From contig JAEDCN010000010.1 of assembly GCA_016294105.1 (NCBI GenBank), forward strand, positions 19,615 through 83,614: a stretch of DNA of 64,000 nt. Reading direction: 5' to 3'. The DNA is from Treponema sp. GTDB taxonomy: Bacteria > Spirochaetota > Spirochaetia > Treponematales > Treponemataceae. The notes below the pieces were generated by a model. That model was not told where the DNA came from and did not search any database. It was given only the letters and a program-made list of their open reading frames with translations. Positions within the stretch are counted from its first letter, which is position 1. Every line of letters starts with the position of its first letter. The position numbers and the translations under genes are program-made. Below, in pieces: positions 53,312-60,502 of the stretch.

Positions 53312-54268
53312 CTAGAATTCCCAGCTTCCAGTGTTGATTTCTTCACAGATTCGCTGCCAACTTTCAAAACGCTCCTCACTGATGATGCCGCTGTACACTG
53401 CTTCTTGAATCTTGCAGCCTGGCTCTTGGTTATGGTTGCAGGACATACCAAAGGAGCAGGTTCCCACGAGGGGCTTCATTTCCCGAAAGTACAGGGCCAG
53501 GTCTGCGGAAGCAATGTCGTGGAGCACAAAGCGACGGACACCGGGGGTATCGATGATGGAGGCTCGAGCGTTTTGCCGTCCTCCCATTAAGGATTCGTTT
53601 AAGGTCAGGTGAAGGAGGGTGCCCTTGGTGGTGGTGTGGGTTCCTCGTCCGTATTTTTCTGAAAGGCTTCCTGTTTTCAGTACGCAGCTGGAATCAAGGA
53701 CATTGATGAGGCTTGATTTTCCCACGCCAGACTGCCCCACAAAGGCGGTAAGCTTGTCTTCCAGTAAGGCTGCCAACTCTGGGATTCCCTCGCCACTGCG
53801 GGCAGAGATGCGTAATACTTGGTAGCCGATGTTTTCCCAGTCGGTGAGGCGGTACTCCACATCCTCGTCGGCAACCAGGTCGTACTTGTTGCAAATAATG
53901 ATTGGAGTGATTCCTGCCTGCTCAGCCTGAGCGAGGGCTCGGTCTACAAAGCGGGGGCGGAAGGGTGGTTCCTGGGTGGTAGTGACAATCATCAAGTAGT
54001 CTAGGTTGGCTGCCAAAAGCTGTGGTGCCCGCCCTTTTACATTCCAGCGGACAAAGGCATTGGTGCGGCTTTGAAGGGAAAGGATTTGTCCCATTTCCTG
54101 CTCCAGCTCATCTGGCTGGATTTCCACCCGATCTCCAGGTGCCAAAGGATTGTAATAGCCCTGACTATCCTTGAGCTTTTTACCCTTGATGGAACACTGA
54201 CGAGTAATTCCATCCTCACACTCTACAGAAAAAAAATTATTGCTTCCACTAAGAACGATACCTAACAC
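53312..54268 (-). CDS. rsgA: Ribosome small-subunit GTPase RsgA
   Basis: A 318-residue circularly permuted GTPase. Order of motifs: OB fold, CNKYDL (G4), GQSGVGKSSLINVL (G1), DTPGVRRF (G3), then zinc site CSFGMSCNHNQEPGC. It checks late 30S assembly. The start codon is GTG at 54268. A TATACT -10 (54281-54276) lies 7 bases upstream, so the message may lack a leader. Confidence 0.93.
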   Translation of the reverse strand: MLGIVLSGSNNFFSVECEDGITRQCSIKGKKLKDSQGYYNPLAPGDRVEIQPDELEQEMGQILSLQSRTNAFVRWNVKGRAPQLLAANLDYLMIVTTTQEPPFRPRFVDRALAQAEQAGITPIIICNKYDLVADEDVEYRLTDWENIGYQVLRISARSGEGIPELAALLEDKLTAFVGQSGVGKSSLINVLDSSCVLKTGSLSEKYGRGTHTTTKGTLLHLTLNESLMGGRQNARASIIDTPGVRRFVLHDIASADLALYFREMKPLVGTCSFGMSCNHNQEPGCKIQEAVYSGIISEERFESWQRICEEINTGSWEF

Positions 54269-54275
54269 AGAATGC

Positions 54276-54304
54276 AGTATAGCATAGGTTCAATGAAATT
54301 AAAA
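54276..54304 (-). promoter_or_regulatory. Weak promoter of rsgA
   Basis: Leftward: TTTTAA (54304-54299), 17-base spacer, TATACT (54281-54276). Only the -10 is good. The -10 ends 7 bases before the GTG start. Confidence 0.35.
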
Positions 54305-54525
54305 GCGGTGGAGGTTGCCAGCAGCCCACCGTTGCCTCACGCTGAGCAAGCTCAGAGATCGGCTGTGCAGGGAACACCACGGCCACAAATCTTTCAGCCC
54401 TTGACCAGAAGCTCCAAGCATTTTATCATTTTACAGGAGGTCATTCTCTTGAAGAAATTGCCGATGTATCTGGTCTTACCATGTATCAAGTGCAATCATT
54501 GATATCAGATTTGGAGCAACTGTGA
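54293..54525 (+). pseudogene. Small HTH-type gene, apparently frameshifted
   Basis: The frame that stops at 54523-54525 reads LDQKLQAFYHFTGGHSLEE followed by IADVSGLTMYQVQSLISDLE and overlaps the next gene by 4 bases (GTGA), as coupled genes do. It looks like the end of a small helix-turn-helix protein. Yet it has no start codon between its upstream stop (54343) and 54481. A different frame begins ATG at 54293 (MKLKAVEVASSPPLPH) and would join it after a one-base shift near 54395-54410. It is best explained as one broken gene, or a sequencing or programmed shift. Confidence 0.45.
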
Positions 54526-55253
54526 AAGAAATTCCCATCATCTACGAAAATAACGAAATCCTTATTGTGAACAAGAGAGCCGGCTTGGCGGTGCAGGGGG
54601 GAGAAGGGGTTAAAAATCCCTTGGATTCCCTGCTTAGTGAACAGCTTGGAGCCAAGGTCTATCCGGTGCATCGGCTAGACAAGGAGACCTCTGGCCTTTT
54701 GGTGGTGGCAAAAACCTCTGCTGCCGCTCATTTGTGGACAGGTATTATTGCTTCTGGTCAGGTGAAAAAAGAATATCAGGCTCTGTGCTTTGGGCTGGTG
54801 CAGGGATTAAAATCAAACTCCGCCCTAGGAAAAACTGGACGTCTAACTCAGCGAGTTCAGGTGGCGGGAGCAGGCAAGACGGCTGAAACCTTTTATCAGG
54901 TGGCAGGAATTTTTCCCACAGCAGAAATTGCTGCCATGGCAGAACAGGTGGCGGACTTAGGAAATAATCCCTTGTTCTCACTGCTGAACCTTACCCTCGG
55001 CACTGGTCGCACCCACCAAATCCGTATCCACCTTGCCCAATCTGGCTGCCCCATTCTGGCGGACGACAAGCACGGCAACTTCAAGGTGAACAAGCTGATA
55101 AAAAAAGCAGTGGGCATAAGGACCTTGCAGTTAGCAGCCACCCGTCTCACCATTCCGCTGGAGGGCAGGGCCACCACCTTCCAGATACCCCTGCCACCCC
55201 ACATGGAAGAAGCCCTGGCAGTTTTGAGTAATCAATCCCTGTCCTGTCAGTAA
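54522..55253 (+). CDS. RluA-family pseudouridine synthase
   Basis: A 243-residue synthase of the RluA/TruC-like group. Catalytic Asp in VHRLDKETSGLLVVAKT (about residues 46-62), EYQALCFG, and LNLTLGTGRTHQIRIHLAQSGCPILADDKHG. No S4 domain, which is common in the shorter members. The start is GTG at 54522 overlapping the preceding stop. The exact RNA target cannot be told. Confidence 0.85.
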   Translation: MKEIPIIYENNEILIVNKRAGLAVQGGEGVKNPLDSLLSEQLGAKVYPVHRLDKETSGLLVVAKTSAAAHLWTGIIASGQVKKEYQALCFGLVQGLKSNSALGKTGRLTQRVQVAGAGKTAETFYQVAGIFPTAEIAAMAEQVADLGNNPLFSLLNLTLGTGRTHQIRIHLAQSGCPILADDKHGNFKVNKLIKKAVGIRTLQLAATRLTIPLEGRATTFQIPLPPHMEEALAVLSNQSLSCQ

Positions 55254-55271
55254 GTTTTTCTTTTGTAAATC

Positions 55272-56555
55272 TTAGCTATGGCTTGAAAAATAATGTGACA
55301 CCTGAGACAAAGCCTTTTTGTTGGCTGCAGGATTTTTTTCTAGCATGGAGATAAAGTCCTCCGCTTCTATGCGAATCACCTGTACCTGGGTTTCTGCCAT
55401 GGCAGATTCTTCTCGGCTTCTTCCCAAAATGCAGGGGAGCTCCCCAAAGAAATCCCCAGGATGACATTGCAGGATGTGGTGATTTCCAGTAATTTGAACT
55501 TGTCCTTGGGCAAGGAAATAGACCCATTCCCCCTGATCTCCCTCCTGATAAATCATTTCCCCACTTTTGTAGTCCGTGGCAGCAGCCATTCTCAGAATAA
55601 AATAATCTGGGTCAATAAAGAGTAGTCTCCGTAGTACCAGATGTAGCTGTGTTTCGTCCCGGCCAGGTAGCAGATACAACTCACCCAACAGCAGCTGGTC
55701 AAAGAACTGATGCACAAAAAGGGCCTGGGCAAAAAACAGGAACAGGATAAAGAACACAAAAACCTTCAGCAACAGAATGATGATGCTACTCATGACACCA
55801 TAAATCATATTGTAGGTGGTGGTGTTTCGAAGCATGGTGGAGAAAAAGCTGAAGGCAAAGAAGGTCACGGTACAGGCTGCCGCTGCCAGAATGCAGTGCT
55901 TCCATCGGGGCCTTGTTCTGGTGGCCACCTTGAAGCAAATGGTGACAAAGCCAAACATTAAGGTGGCAGGCAGAAATCGTACCAGTCGGTTGCTCTGGGC
56001 AATAATCACTGGAGGAATCAGCTCCTGCAAAAAGCTTGTTTCCAACAGGGTTCTTCCAGAGGTCAGTACAAAGATAGTCAAGGCAATCACCACCACCAGC
56101 AACACCTCCCCTGCCACTATAATCAGCTGTGACACTAGGGGCCGCACCACCAGTTCCTTGTGAAAGATGCAACCAATTCCCTTCATGGTGGAATTAAACA
56201 GTCGACGGGCCATCCAGAAGATAAAAACTCCCACAACGATATTGAATATAATCCCCCCCTGAAAATCCAGCACTGAATTCACCAGATGGGAAACATCAAG
56301 GATTTGGGAAAGTTCCGTGTCAAACTGGTAGAGATTATTCAGCACCGAGGGGCTTGCCTTCAGGACTCGAATCAAAATCACGGCGCACATAATCACTACA
56401 GGCAACAGGGAAAACAAAAAGCTAAAGGCACAGGCAGAGGCATAGGTTATTAAATCATTTTGGATAAAGAAGTTACCAGTGAGAAATGTTTCCTGCACAA
56501 AGGTTCTCAGTGTGTATCGCTTGGTTTTAGATGAGGATGGATTCTGCTGCTCCAT
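55272..56555 (-). CDS. YihY/BrkB membrane protein fused to cyclic-nucleotide-binding domain
   Basis: A 427-residue fusion. Residues about 30-290 form a YihY/BrkB-type membrane domain with six helices (YASACAFSFLFSLLPVVIMCAVILI ... FHKELVVRPLVSQLIIVAGEVLLVVV). Residues about 315-420 form a cNMP-binding beta-roll (GEMIYQEGDQGEWVYFLAQGQVQIT, GDFFGELPCILGRSREESAMAETQVQVIRI). The phosphate-binding cassette GELPCILGRSREE lacks the usual Arg-Ala end but keeps Gly-Glu. Start 56555 is used; a TATAGT lies 6 bases upstream. It may answer to the cyclic AMP made elsewhere in the cell. Confidence 0.82.
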   Translation of the reverse strand: MEQQNPSSSKTKRYTLRTFVQETFLTGNFFIQNDLITYASACAFSFLFSLLPVVIMCAVILIRVLKASPSVLNNLYQFDTELSQILDVSHLVNSVLDFQGGIIFNIVVGVFIFWMARRLFNSTMKGIGCIFHKELVVRPLVSQLIIVAGEVLLVVVIALTIFVLTSGRTLLETSFLQELIPPVIIAQSNRLVRFLPATLMFGFVTICFKVATRTRPRWKHCILAAAACTVTFFAFSFFSTMLRNTTTYNMIYGVMSSIIILLLKVFVFFILFLFFAQALFVHQFFDQLLLGELYLLPGRDETQLHLVLRRLLFIDPDYFILRMAAATDYKSGEMIYQEGDQGEWVYFLAQGQVQITGNHHILQCHPGDFFGELPCILGRSREESAMAETQVQVIRIEAEDFISMLEKNPAANKKALSQVSHYFSSHS

Positions 56556-56585
56556 ACTTCCACTATATCCCAAATTCAGGGGAAA

Positions 56586-56627
56586 GGCTAGAAGAATAAT
56601 TCTAGCCAAAAAAATTGACTTCTAGCC
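56586..56627. promoter_or_regulatory. Operator of the toxin-antitoxin module
   Basis: Inverted repeat GGCTAGAA (56586-56593) and TTCTAGCC (56600-56607) with a 6-base gap, plus a third half-site TTCTAGCC (56620-56627) inside the promoter spacer. A near copy GGCTAGGA lies at 56652-56659 in the gene start. This arrangement is typical of an antitoxin autoregulatory site. It also lies at the -35 position expected for the divergent YihY-cNMP gene. Confidence 0.7.
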
Positions 56628-56643
56628 AGTATTATGATAGAAT
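56615..56643 (+). promoter_or_regulatory. Promoter of the antitoxin-toxin pair
   Basis: TTGACT (56615-56620), 17-base spacer, TAGAAT (56638-56643). The expected start falls on ATG 56650. The third operator half-site overlaps the end of the -35 and the spacer. Confidence 0.7.
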
Positions 56644-56649
56644 AAGGCG

Positions 56650-56985
56650 ATGGCTAGGACTTCTATCTATGAGGCTCGCAATTCTCTTTCCGCTCTGATT
56701 AAACAGGCTGAATCAGGAAATCTGGTGGAATTAACTCGTCACGATAAACCTGTGGCGGTGCTCCTTGGTTATGAGGAATATTTGAAAAATTATCAAGATC
56801 ACCAATGGTTTCAAAATCTCAGAAAAAACTTCCTTGAAGAAGTTTTTAGCTTACCGAAAGAATCTTTGGGTGGAACGCTAGATTCCTGCAATCAGGAAGA
56901 AGTGGGCTTGCCCTTTGTTCGTTCAAATGAAGGGCCTGATGCAAGGAAATCTCAATTACAATGGAGTTTTTTAGAGGAAATATGA
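56650..56985 (+). CDS. Phd/YefM-type antitoxin
   Basis: A 111-residue antitoxin. The Phd/YefM N-terminal DNA-binding fold is clear (ARTSIYEARNSLSALIKQAESGNLVELTRHDKPVAVLLGYEEYLK, about 2-46). The C-terminal part, about 50-111, is longer than usual and should bind the toxin. It overlaps the toxin gene by 4 bases (ATGA). It should also repress its own promoter through the GGCTAGAA sites. Confidence 0.85.
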   Translation: MARTSIYEARNSLSALIKQAESGNLVELTRHDKPVAVLLGYEEYLKNYQDHQWFQNLRKNFLEEVFSLPKESLGGTLDSCNQEEVGLPFVRSNEGPDARKSQLQWSFLEEI

Positions 56986-57407
56986 AACCTTTGTATTTAT
57001 TGGACACAAATGTGATTTCTGAATTATTCAAACCCCATCCCAACGAGCATCTTCTTGAATATTTTCAGCAACGGATAGGATTATGCGTCCTTTGTGCCAT
57101 CTCTCGTCAAGAGTTAGTATATGGTATGGAGCGTCTTCCAGTGGGTAAGCGAAGGGATTGTATTTACCGTACCTTGGAAGAGCTTTTTTCTCGGATGGAT
57201 GTCTTGCCCTACGATTCCTTTGCCTCTCGAATTTGTGGGGAACTTTTGGCTCGTTGCGAAAAACGGGGATTTGTTGCTCCTTATGCTGACACCCAGATTG
57301 CATCCATAGCTATATCTAACAACATGGTTCTCGTAACCCATAACCTTAAGGATTTTCTTCCTTTAGCTGAAAATTCCTTGCTGAAGGTGGAGGATTGGTG
57401 GGGATAG
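56982..57407 (+). CDS. VapC-type PIN-domain toxin
   Basis: A 141-residue PIN RNase. Acidic residues are in place: LLDTNVISEL (Asp), RQELVYGMERL (Glu), YADTQIASIA (Asp), and the late VTHNLKDF. It should cleave RNA when free of the antitoxin. Start 56982 is preferred since GAGGAAAT precedes it and the family begins near LLDTNV. An upstream ATG at 56961 is in frame. Confidence 0.87.
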   Translation: MKPLYLLDTNVISELFKPHPNEHLLEYFQQRIGLCVLCAISRQELVYGMERLPVGKRRDCIYRTLEELFSRMDVLPYDSFASRICGELLARCEKRGFVAPYADTQIASIAISNNMVLVTHNLKDFLPLAENSLLKVEDWWG

Positions 57408-57463
57408 GCTCCTTGGAAGAAGTGTAGTTTTTTGCTACAATCCCCAATATTTTAGGAGGATGT

Positions 57464-57922
57464 ATGAAGCAGATTGAGGTGGTGGCTGCAATTTTTACTA
57501 AAATGAGCTTTGAAAAAGGCTACGAGATTTTTTGTGTTCAGCGTCCAGGTCCCAAGCCTGGAGCAGAGCCAAAGGAAACAGACTTCAAGTGGGAGTTCCC
57601 TGGAGGTAAGATTGAGGAGGGGGAAAGCCACGAGGATGCCCTAAGACGGGAGATTTGGGAGGAACTACAAACCACCATTTCTGTTGATGACTTTCTCATG
57701 ACGGTGGAGCACCAATATACCAATTTCAAAGTAAAGCTTCATTTCTATTACTGTACCCCCAATGGTCCCTTCGATATTCAGGAGCATATTGATTCCTGCT
57801 GGTGCGGGCTTGACACTATCGAAAAGTTGGACTGGGCCGCCGCAGACTACCCAGTGCTCAAGCGACTTCAAGAAATACAGGATGCTGAACAGCTGGAACG
57901 ATTTTGGAGCATGACTTGTTAA
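57464..57922 (+). CDS. Nudix hydrolase, MutT-like
   Basis: A 152-residue Nudix enzyme. The Nudix box is GGKIEEGESHEDALRREIWEEL, with the final Gly replaced by Gln. The first part (VVAAIFTKM ... FCVQRPGP, WEFPGGK) resembles 8-oxo-dGTP or CTP pyrophosphohydrolases. AGGAGG lies 4 bases before ATG. It stands after the toxin gene. A 14-base palindrome lies 33 bases past its stop. Confidence 0.85.
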   Translation: MKQIEVVAAIFTKMSFEKGYEIFCVQRPGPKPGAEPKETDFKWEFPGGKIEEGESHEDALRREIWEELQTTISVDDFLMTVEHQYTNFKVKLHFYYCTPNGPFDIQEHIDSCWCGLDTIEKLDWAAADYPVLKRLQEIQDAEQLERFWSMTC

Positions 57923-57954
57923 TTATGCATGATTTGCTGGTCAAGTATGATTAG

Positions 57955-57968
57955 TTCGGTATACCGAA
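57955..57968. promoter_or_regulatory. Perfect 14-base palindrome, possible operator
   Basis: TTCGGTATACCGAA in the 176-base gap between the Nudix gene and the LolA-like gene, about 80 bases before the promoter of the latter. It has no loop, so it looks like a site for a dimeric repressor rather than a terminator. Confidence 0.35.
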
Positions 57969-58046
57969 TTTGCTGATTTTGCAGGCTTTCCCTTTTAAAA
58001 TTATTATTTTTTCATCTTTCCTGTAACAAAAAGCAGCTTCTTTGGT

Positions 58047-58075
58047 TTGCTCTTTTGGAACCAATCGGATATAAT
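58047..58075 (+). promoter_or_regulatory. Promoter of the lipoprotein-sorting-like gene
   Basis: TTGCTC (58047-58052), 17-base spacer, TATAAT (58070-58075). The leader would be about 17 bases with only a weak GAGTG. Confidence 0.65.
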
Positions 58076-58098
58076 CTGTTGCAAAGAGTGAAATTAAC

Positions 58099-58866
58099 AT
58101 GAAAAAACTACTTTTTTTTGCAATATTTTTGAATCTCATGGCTTCTTTTTGGGCCTCCACTCCAGAGCTCAAGGCTTTAATGCGTCAGTCCCAGCCCTTT
58201 GACCGAGGAGCCTCCCTGTCAGCCTCTGTTGATGCCCTCATCACCTCAAAGAAGGGCAAGGAAACGATGATGCAGTACAATATGTACACCGCTCGTAGCC
58301 AAGGTAAAATCAACGTGATGATTGCTTTTTCTACTCCCAGCTCCTTTGACGGAACAAGAATCCTTACCTCCGTTCCAGAAGAAGGAGGTGTTCCTAGTGT
58401 TGCTATCAAATTCAAGTCCTTTTTTACCACCATGAAAATTCCCTTTGTAAGCTCAGATATGTCCTTCTTTGGTATGGATTTTAACACGGGTGATATGAAT
58501 CCTCGAAACTCCTCCTATGACCAATATACTTTATTGGATACAACCGTTTTGTCAGACGGTAGTACTGGCTACATTGTAGAAGCCTATCCGTTGGAAGACA
58601 AGCTGTACGAGCGAATCGTCCATCACGTAGACATTGAAAAAAAGATTATTGTCAGAAGTGAAATGTACAACAAGAAAAATGAGCTGGTCAAATTGATGGA
58701 GGTACTGGAATGTACTGCCATTCAGGATATTTGGTCAGCCACCAAGGTGCGGATGCAGGACCTCAAGGCTGGCTCCAATACAGTGCTGACCTACAAGAGC
58801 CTCGTGTATCATGGTGATTATACTGCCTACGTAAACGAATCCTTCCTCAAAACTGGGGAGCCTTAA
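58099..58866 (+). CDS. Outer-membrane lipoprotein-sorting-like protein (LolA/LolB fold)
   Basis: A 255-residue periplasmic protein with a signal peptide (about 1-19, KKLLFFAIFLNLMASFWAS). The mature part matches the outer-membrane lipoprotein-sorting protein family: repeated strand pattern with SPSSFDGTRILT-like FSTPSSFDGTRILTSV, SDMSFFGMDFNTGDMNPR and YIVEAYPLEDKLYERIVHHVDIEKKIIVRSEMYNK. It may carry lipid or lipoproteins. The exact role is unknown. Own promoter; a bulged hairpin follows without a T-run. Confidence 0.7.
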   Translation: MKKLLFFAIFLNLMASFWASTPELKALMRQSQPFDRGASLSASVDALITSKKGKETMMQYNMYTARSQGKINVMIAFSTPSSFDGTRILTSVPEEGGVPSVAIKFKSFFTTMKIPFVSSDMSFFGMDFNTGDMNPRNSSYDQYTLLDTTVLSDGSTGYIVEAYPLEDKLYERIVHHVDIEKKIIVRSEMYNKKNELVKLMEVLECTAIQDIWSATKVRMQDLKAGSNTVLTYKSLVYHGDYTAYVNESFLKTGEP

Positions 58867-58929
58867 TAAATTCCTTTCTCATATAAGTGTTCTCCAAAAA
58901 TTGGAGGCACTTTTGGAGGGATACTTCCC

Positions 58930-58958
58930 TTTACCTAGAAATCCTTTTACTGTATACT
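58930..58958 (+). promoter_or_regulatory. Promoter of ndk
   Basis: TTTACC (58930-58935), 17-base spacer, TATACT (58953-58958). The expected start near 58965 leaves a leader of 3-4 bases. Confidence 0.65.
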
Positions 58959-58968
58959 CTTAAATGTT

Positions 58969-59412
58969 ATGGAAATTAGCTTTGTAATGTTAAAGCCTGG
59001 TGTTGTTAATCGCCGGATTGTAGGAGAGGTTATCTCTCGTTTTGAGCGGAAAGGATTGCAGTTGGTGGGAATGAAGATGATCCGAGTTTCTGACGAGACA
59101 GCTGCCAGTCACTATGCAGAACATTTTGGAAAATCCTTTTATCAGGATCTTGTGGATTATATTACTAGTGGTCCCGTGGTGGCCATGGCATGGCAGGGAG
59201 ACGACTGTGTTGCCCTGATTCGTAAGCTGGTGGGAGCCACTAAGCCATCTGATGCCCAGCCAGGAACCATTCGTGGAGATTATTGCACCCATACAAACCA
59301 CAATGTTGTCCATGCTTCAGACTCTCCAGAAAGTGGCCAGCGGGAAGTGTCCTTGTACTTCAAGGATGATGAGCTGTGCTTCTGGAAGGACGAGCTGGAA
59401 TGCTGGATGTAA
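58969..59412 (+). CDS. ndk: Nucleoside diphosphate kinase
   Basis: A 147-residue kinase that balances nucleoside triphosphates. Motifs: MLKPGVVNRRIVGEVI, GPVVAMAWQGDDCVALIRKLVGATKP and the active-site His 125 in HNVVHASDSPESGQREVSLYF. The start has no Shine-Dalgarno. It is followed by gpsA after 12 bases. Confidence 0.93.
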   Translation: MEISFVMLKPGVVNRRIVGEVISRFERKGLQLVGMKMIRVSDETAASHYAEHFGKSFYQDLVDYITSGPVVAMAWQGDDCVALIRKLVGATKPSDAQPGTIRGDYCTHTNHNVVHASDSPESGQREVSLYFKDDELCFWKDELECWM

Positions 59413-59424
59413 GGGGGAGAAAAG

Positions 59425-60492
59425 ATGAACGCTAAGTCAGTAGGTGTTATTGGGGCTGGTGCTTGGGGAACAGCTGTTGCCCAGGCTTTGGCTCGTGGTG
59501 GAAACACCGTGGAGATTTGGGGTCGAGAGCAGGAGGTGGTTGATAGTATCAATCATGAGCATGAAAATAGTCGGTATCTGCCAAAGTTCAAGCTTTCTGA
59601 AAATCTTACTGCCTCCACAGACATACTGAAGGTGGCACAAGACAAGGAATTCTTGATTTTAGCCAGTCCTTCCTTGTATTTGGCCTCCACAGTGAGCCAG
59701 CTGCTGGATGTTCCTTCCATAAAGGATGGTTCCACCTGCATTGGTGTCCTGACAAAGGGCTTTGTTCCCTCAGACAAGGGACCACGCCTTATCCTTGAAA
59801 CACTGGAAGAAGTTCTGCCTCCTGTCTATGCCAAGAGTTTGGTGTATATTTCTGGCCCTAGCCACGCAGAGGAGGTTGCCATGGGCAAGCTTACTGGTCT
59901 TATTGCCGCCAGCGAGAATCCCATGAACTCCATTCGCTTCCGAGAATTGCTCCGTGTACGGGGCCTCATGGTATATTCCAGCCTTGATGTGGTAGGTGTG
60001 CAGATTTGTGCCGCCGCCAAGAATGTTATCGCCGTGGTGTTCGGAAGCCTTGATGCAGTGGCTGAAACCTCTGATTTGTTCGGAGACAATGCAGAATCCC
60101 TGTTACTAGCCGCTGGTCTTGATGAAATTAGAACCCTGGGCTTTGCCATGGGTGCTACCCACGCAGAAACCTTCAGTTCCATTGCCGGAGTGGGAGACTT
60201 GGACGTAACCTGCCGCAGTAAATATGGTCGTAACCGTCGTTTCGGTCGCGAAATCATCCAGAAAGATTTGTTAGGAAAATTCTCTAGCCTAGATGACCTT
60301 ATCGCCCACATTGGAGAAATTGGCTATTTGCCAGAAGGTGCTGTTGCCTGTAAGTATATCCATCAAATCTGTGAGGAAAAGGGCTTAAAGCTTCCTATCT
60401 GTGCTGGATTGTATCGAATCTTGAACAAGGAAATCGCTCCCATTGACTTTATGTACGAGTTACTTGGTCAGCCTCTTTTGGGCTTGAATTAA
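59425..60492 (+). CDS. gpsA: Glycerol-3-phosphate dehydrogenase (NAD(P)+)
   Basis: A 355-residue enzyme making sn-glycerol 3-phosphate for phospholipids. Motifs: GAGAWGTAVAQALARGG, GVLTKGF, SGPSHAEEVA, the catalytic Lys in CAAAKNVIAVVFG, and CRSKYGRNRRFGREI. GGGGGAG precedes the ATG. argJ begins 10 bases after it. Confidence 0.94.
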   Translation: MNAKSVGVIGAGAWGTAVAQALARGGNTVEIWGREQEVVDSINHEHENSRYLPKFKLSENLTASTDILKVAQDKEFLILASPSLYLASTVSQLLDVPSIKDGSTCIGVLTKGFVPSDKGPRLILETLEEVLPPVYAKSLVYISGPSHAEEVAMGKLTGLIAASENPMNSIRFRELLRVRGLMVYSSLDVVGVQICAAAKNVIAVVFGSLDAVAETSDLFGDNAESLLLAAGLDEIRTLGFAMGATHAETFSSIAGVGDLDVTCRSKYGRNRRFGREIIQKDLLGKFSSLDDLIAHIGEIGYLPEGAVACKYIHQICEEKGLKLPICAGLYRILNKEIAPIDFMYELLGQPLLGLN

Positions 60493-60502
60493 GGAGATTA
60501 TC

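Noticed and set aside
54290..54400. tRNA, tmRNA or SRP RNA in the GC-rich gap
   Set aside because: A small stem CGGTGG/CCACCG exists but no cloverleaf, T-loop or conserved SRP loop can be drawn.
54272..54502. 76-residue ORF between rsgA and the RluA-like gene as a whole gene
   Set aside because: Its second half is in the wrong frame; the adjacent frame looks coding and is coupled to the next gene. It is treated as a frameshifted gene instead.
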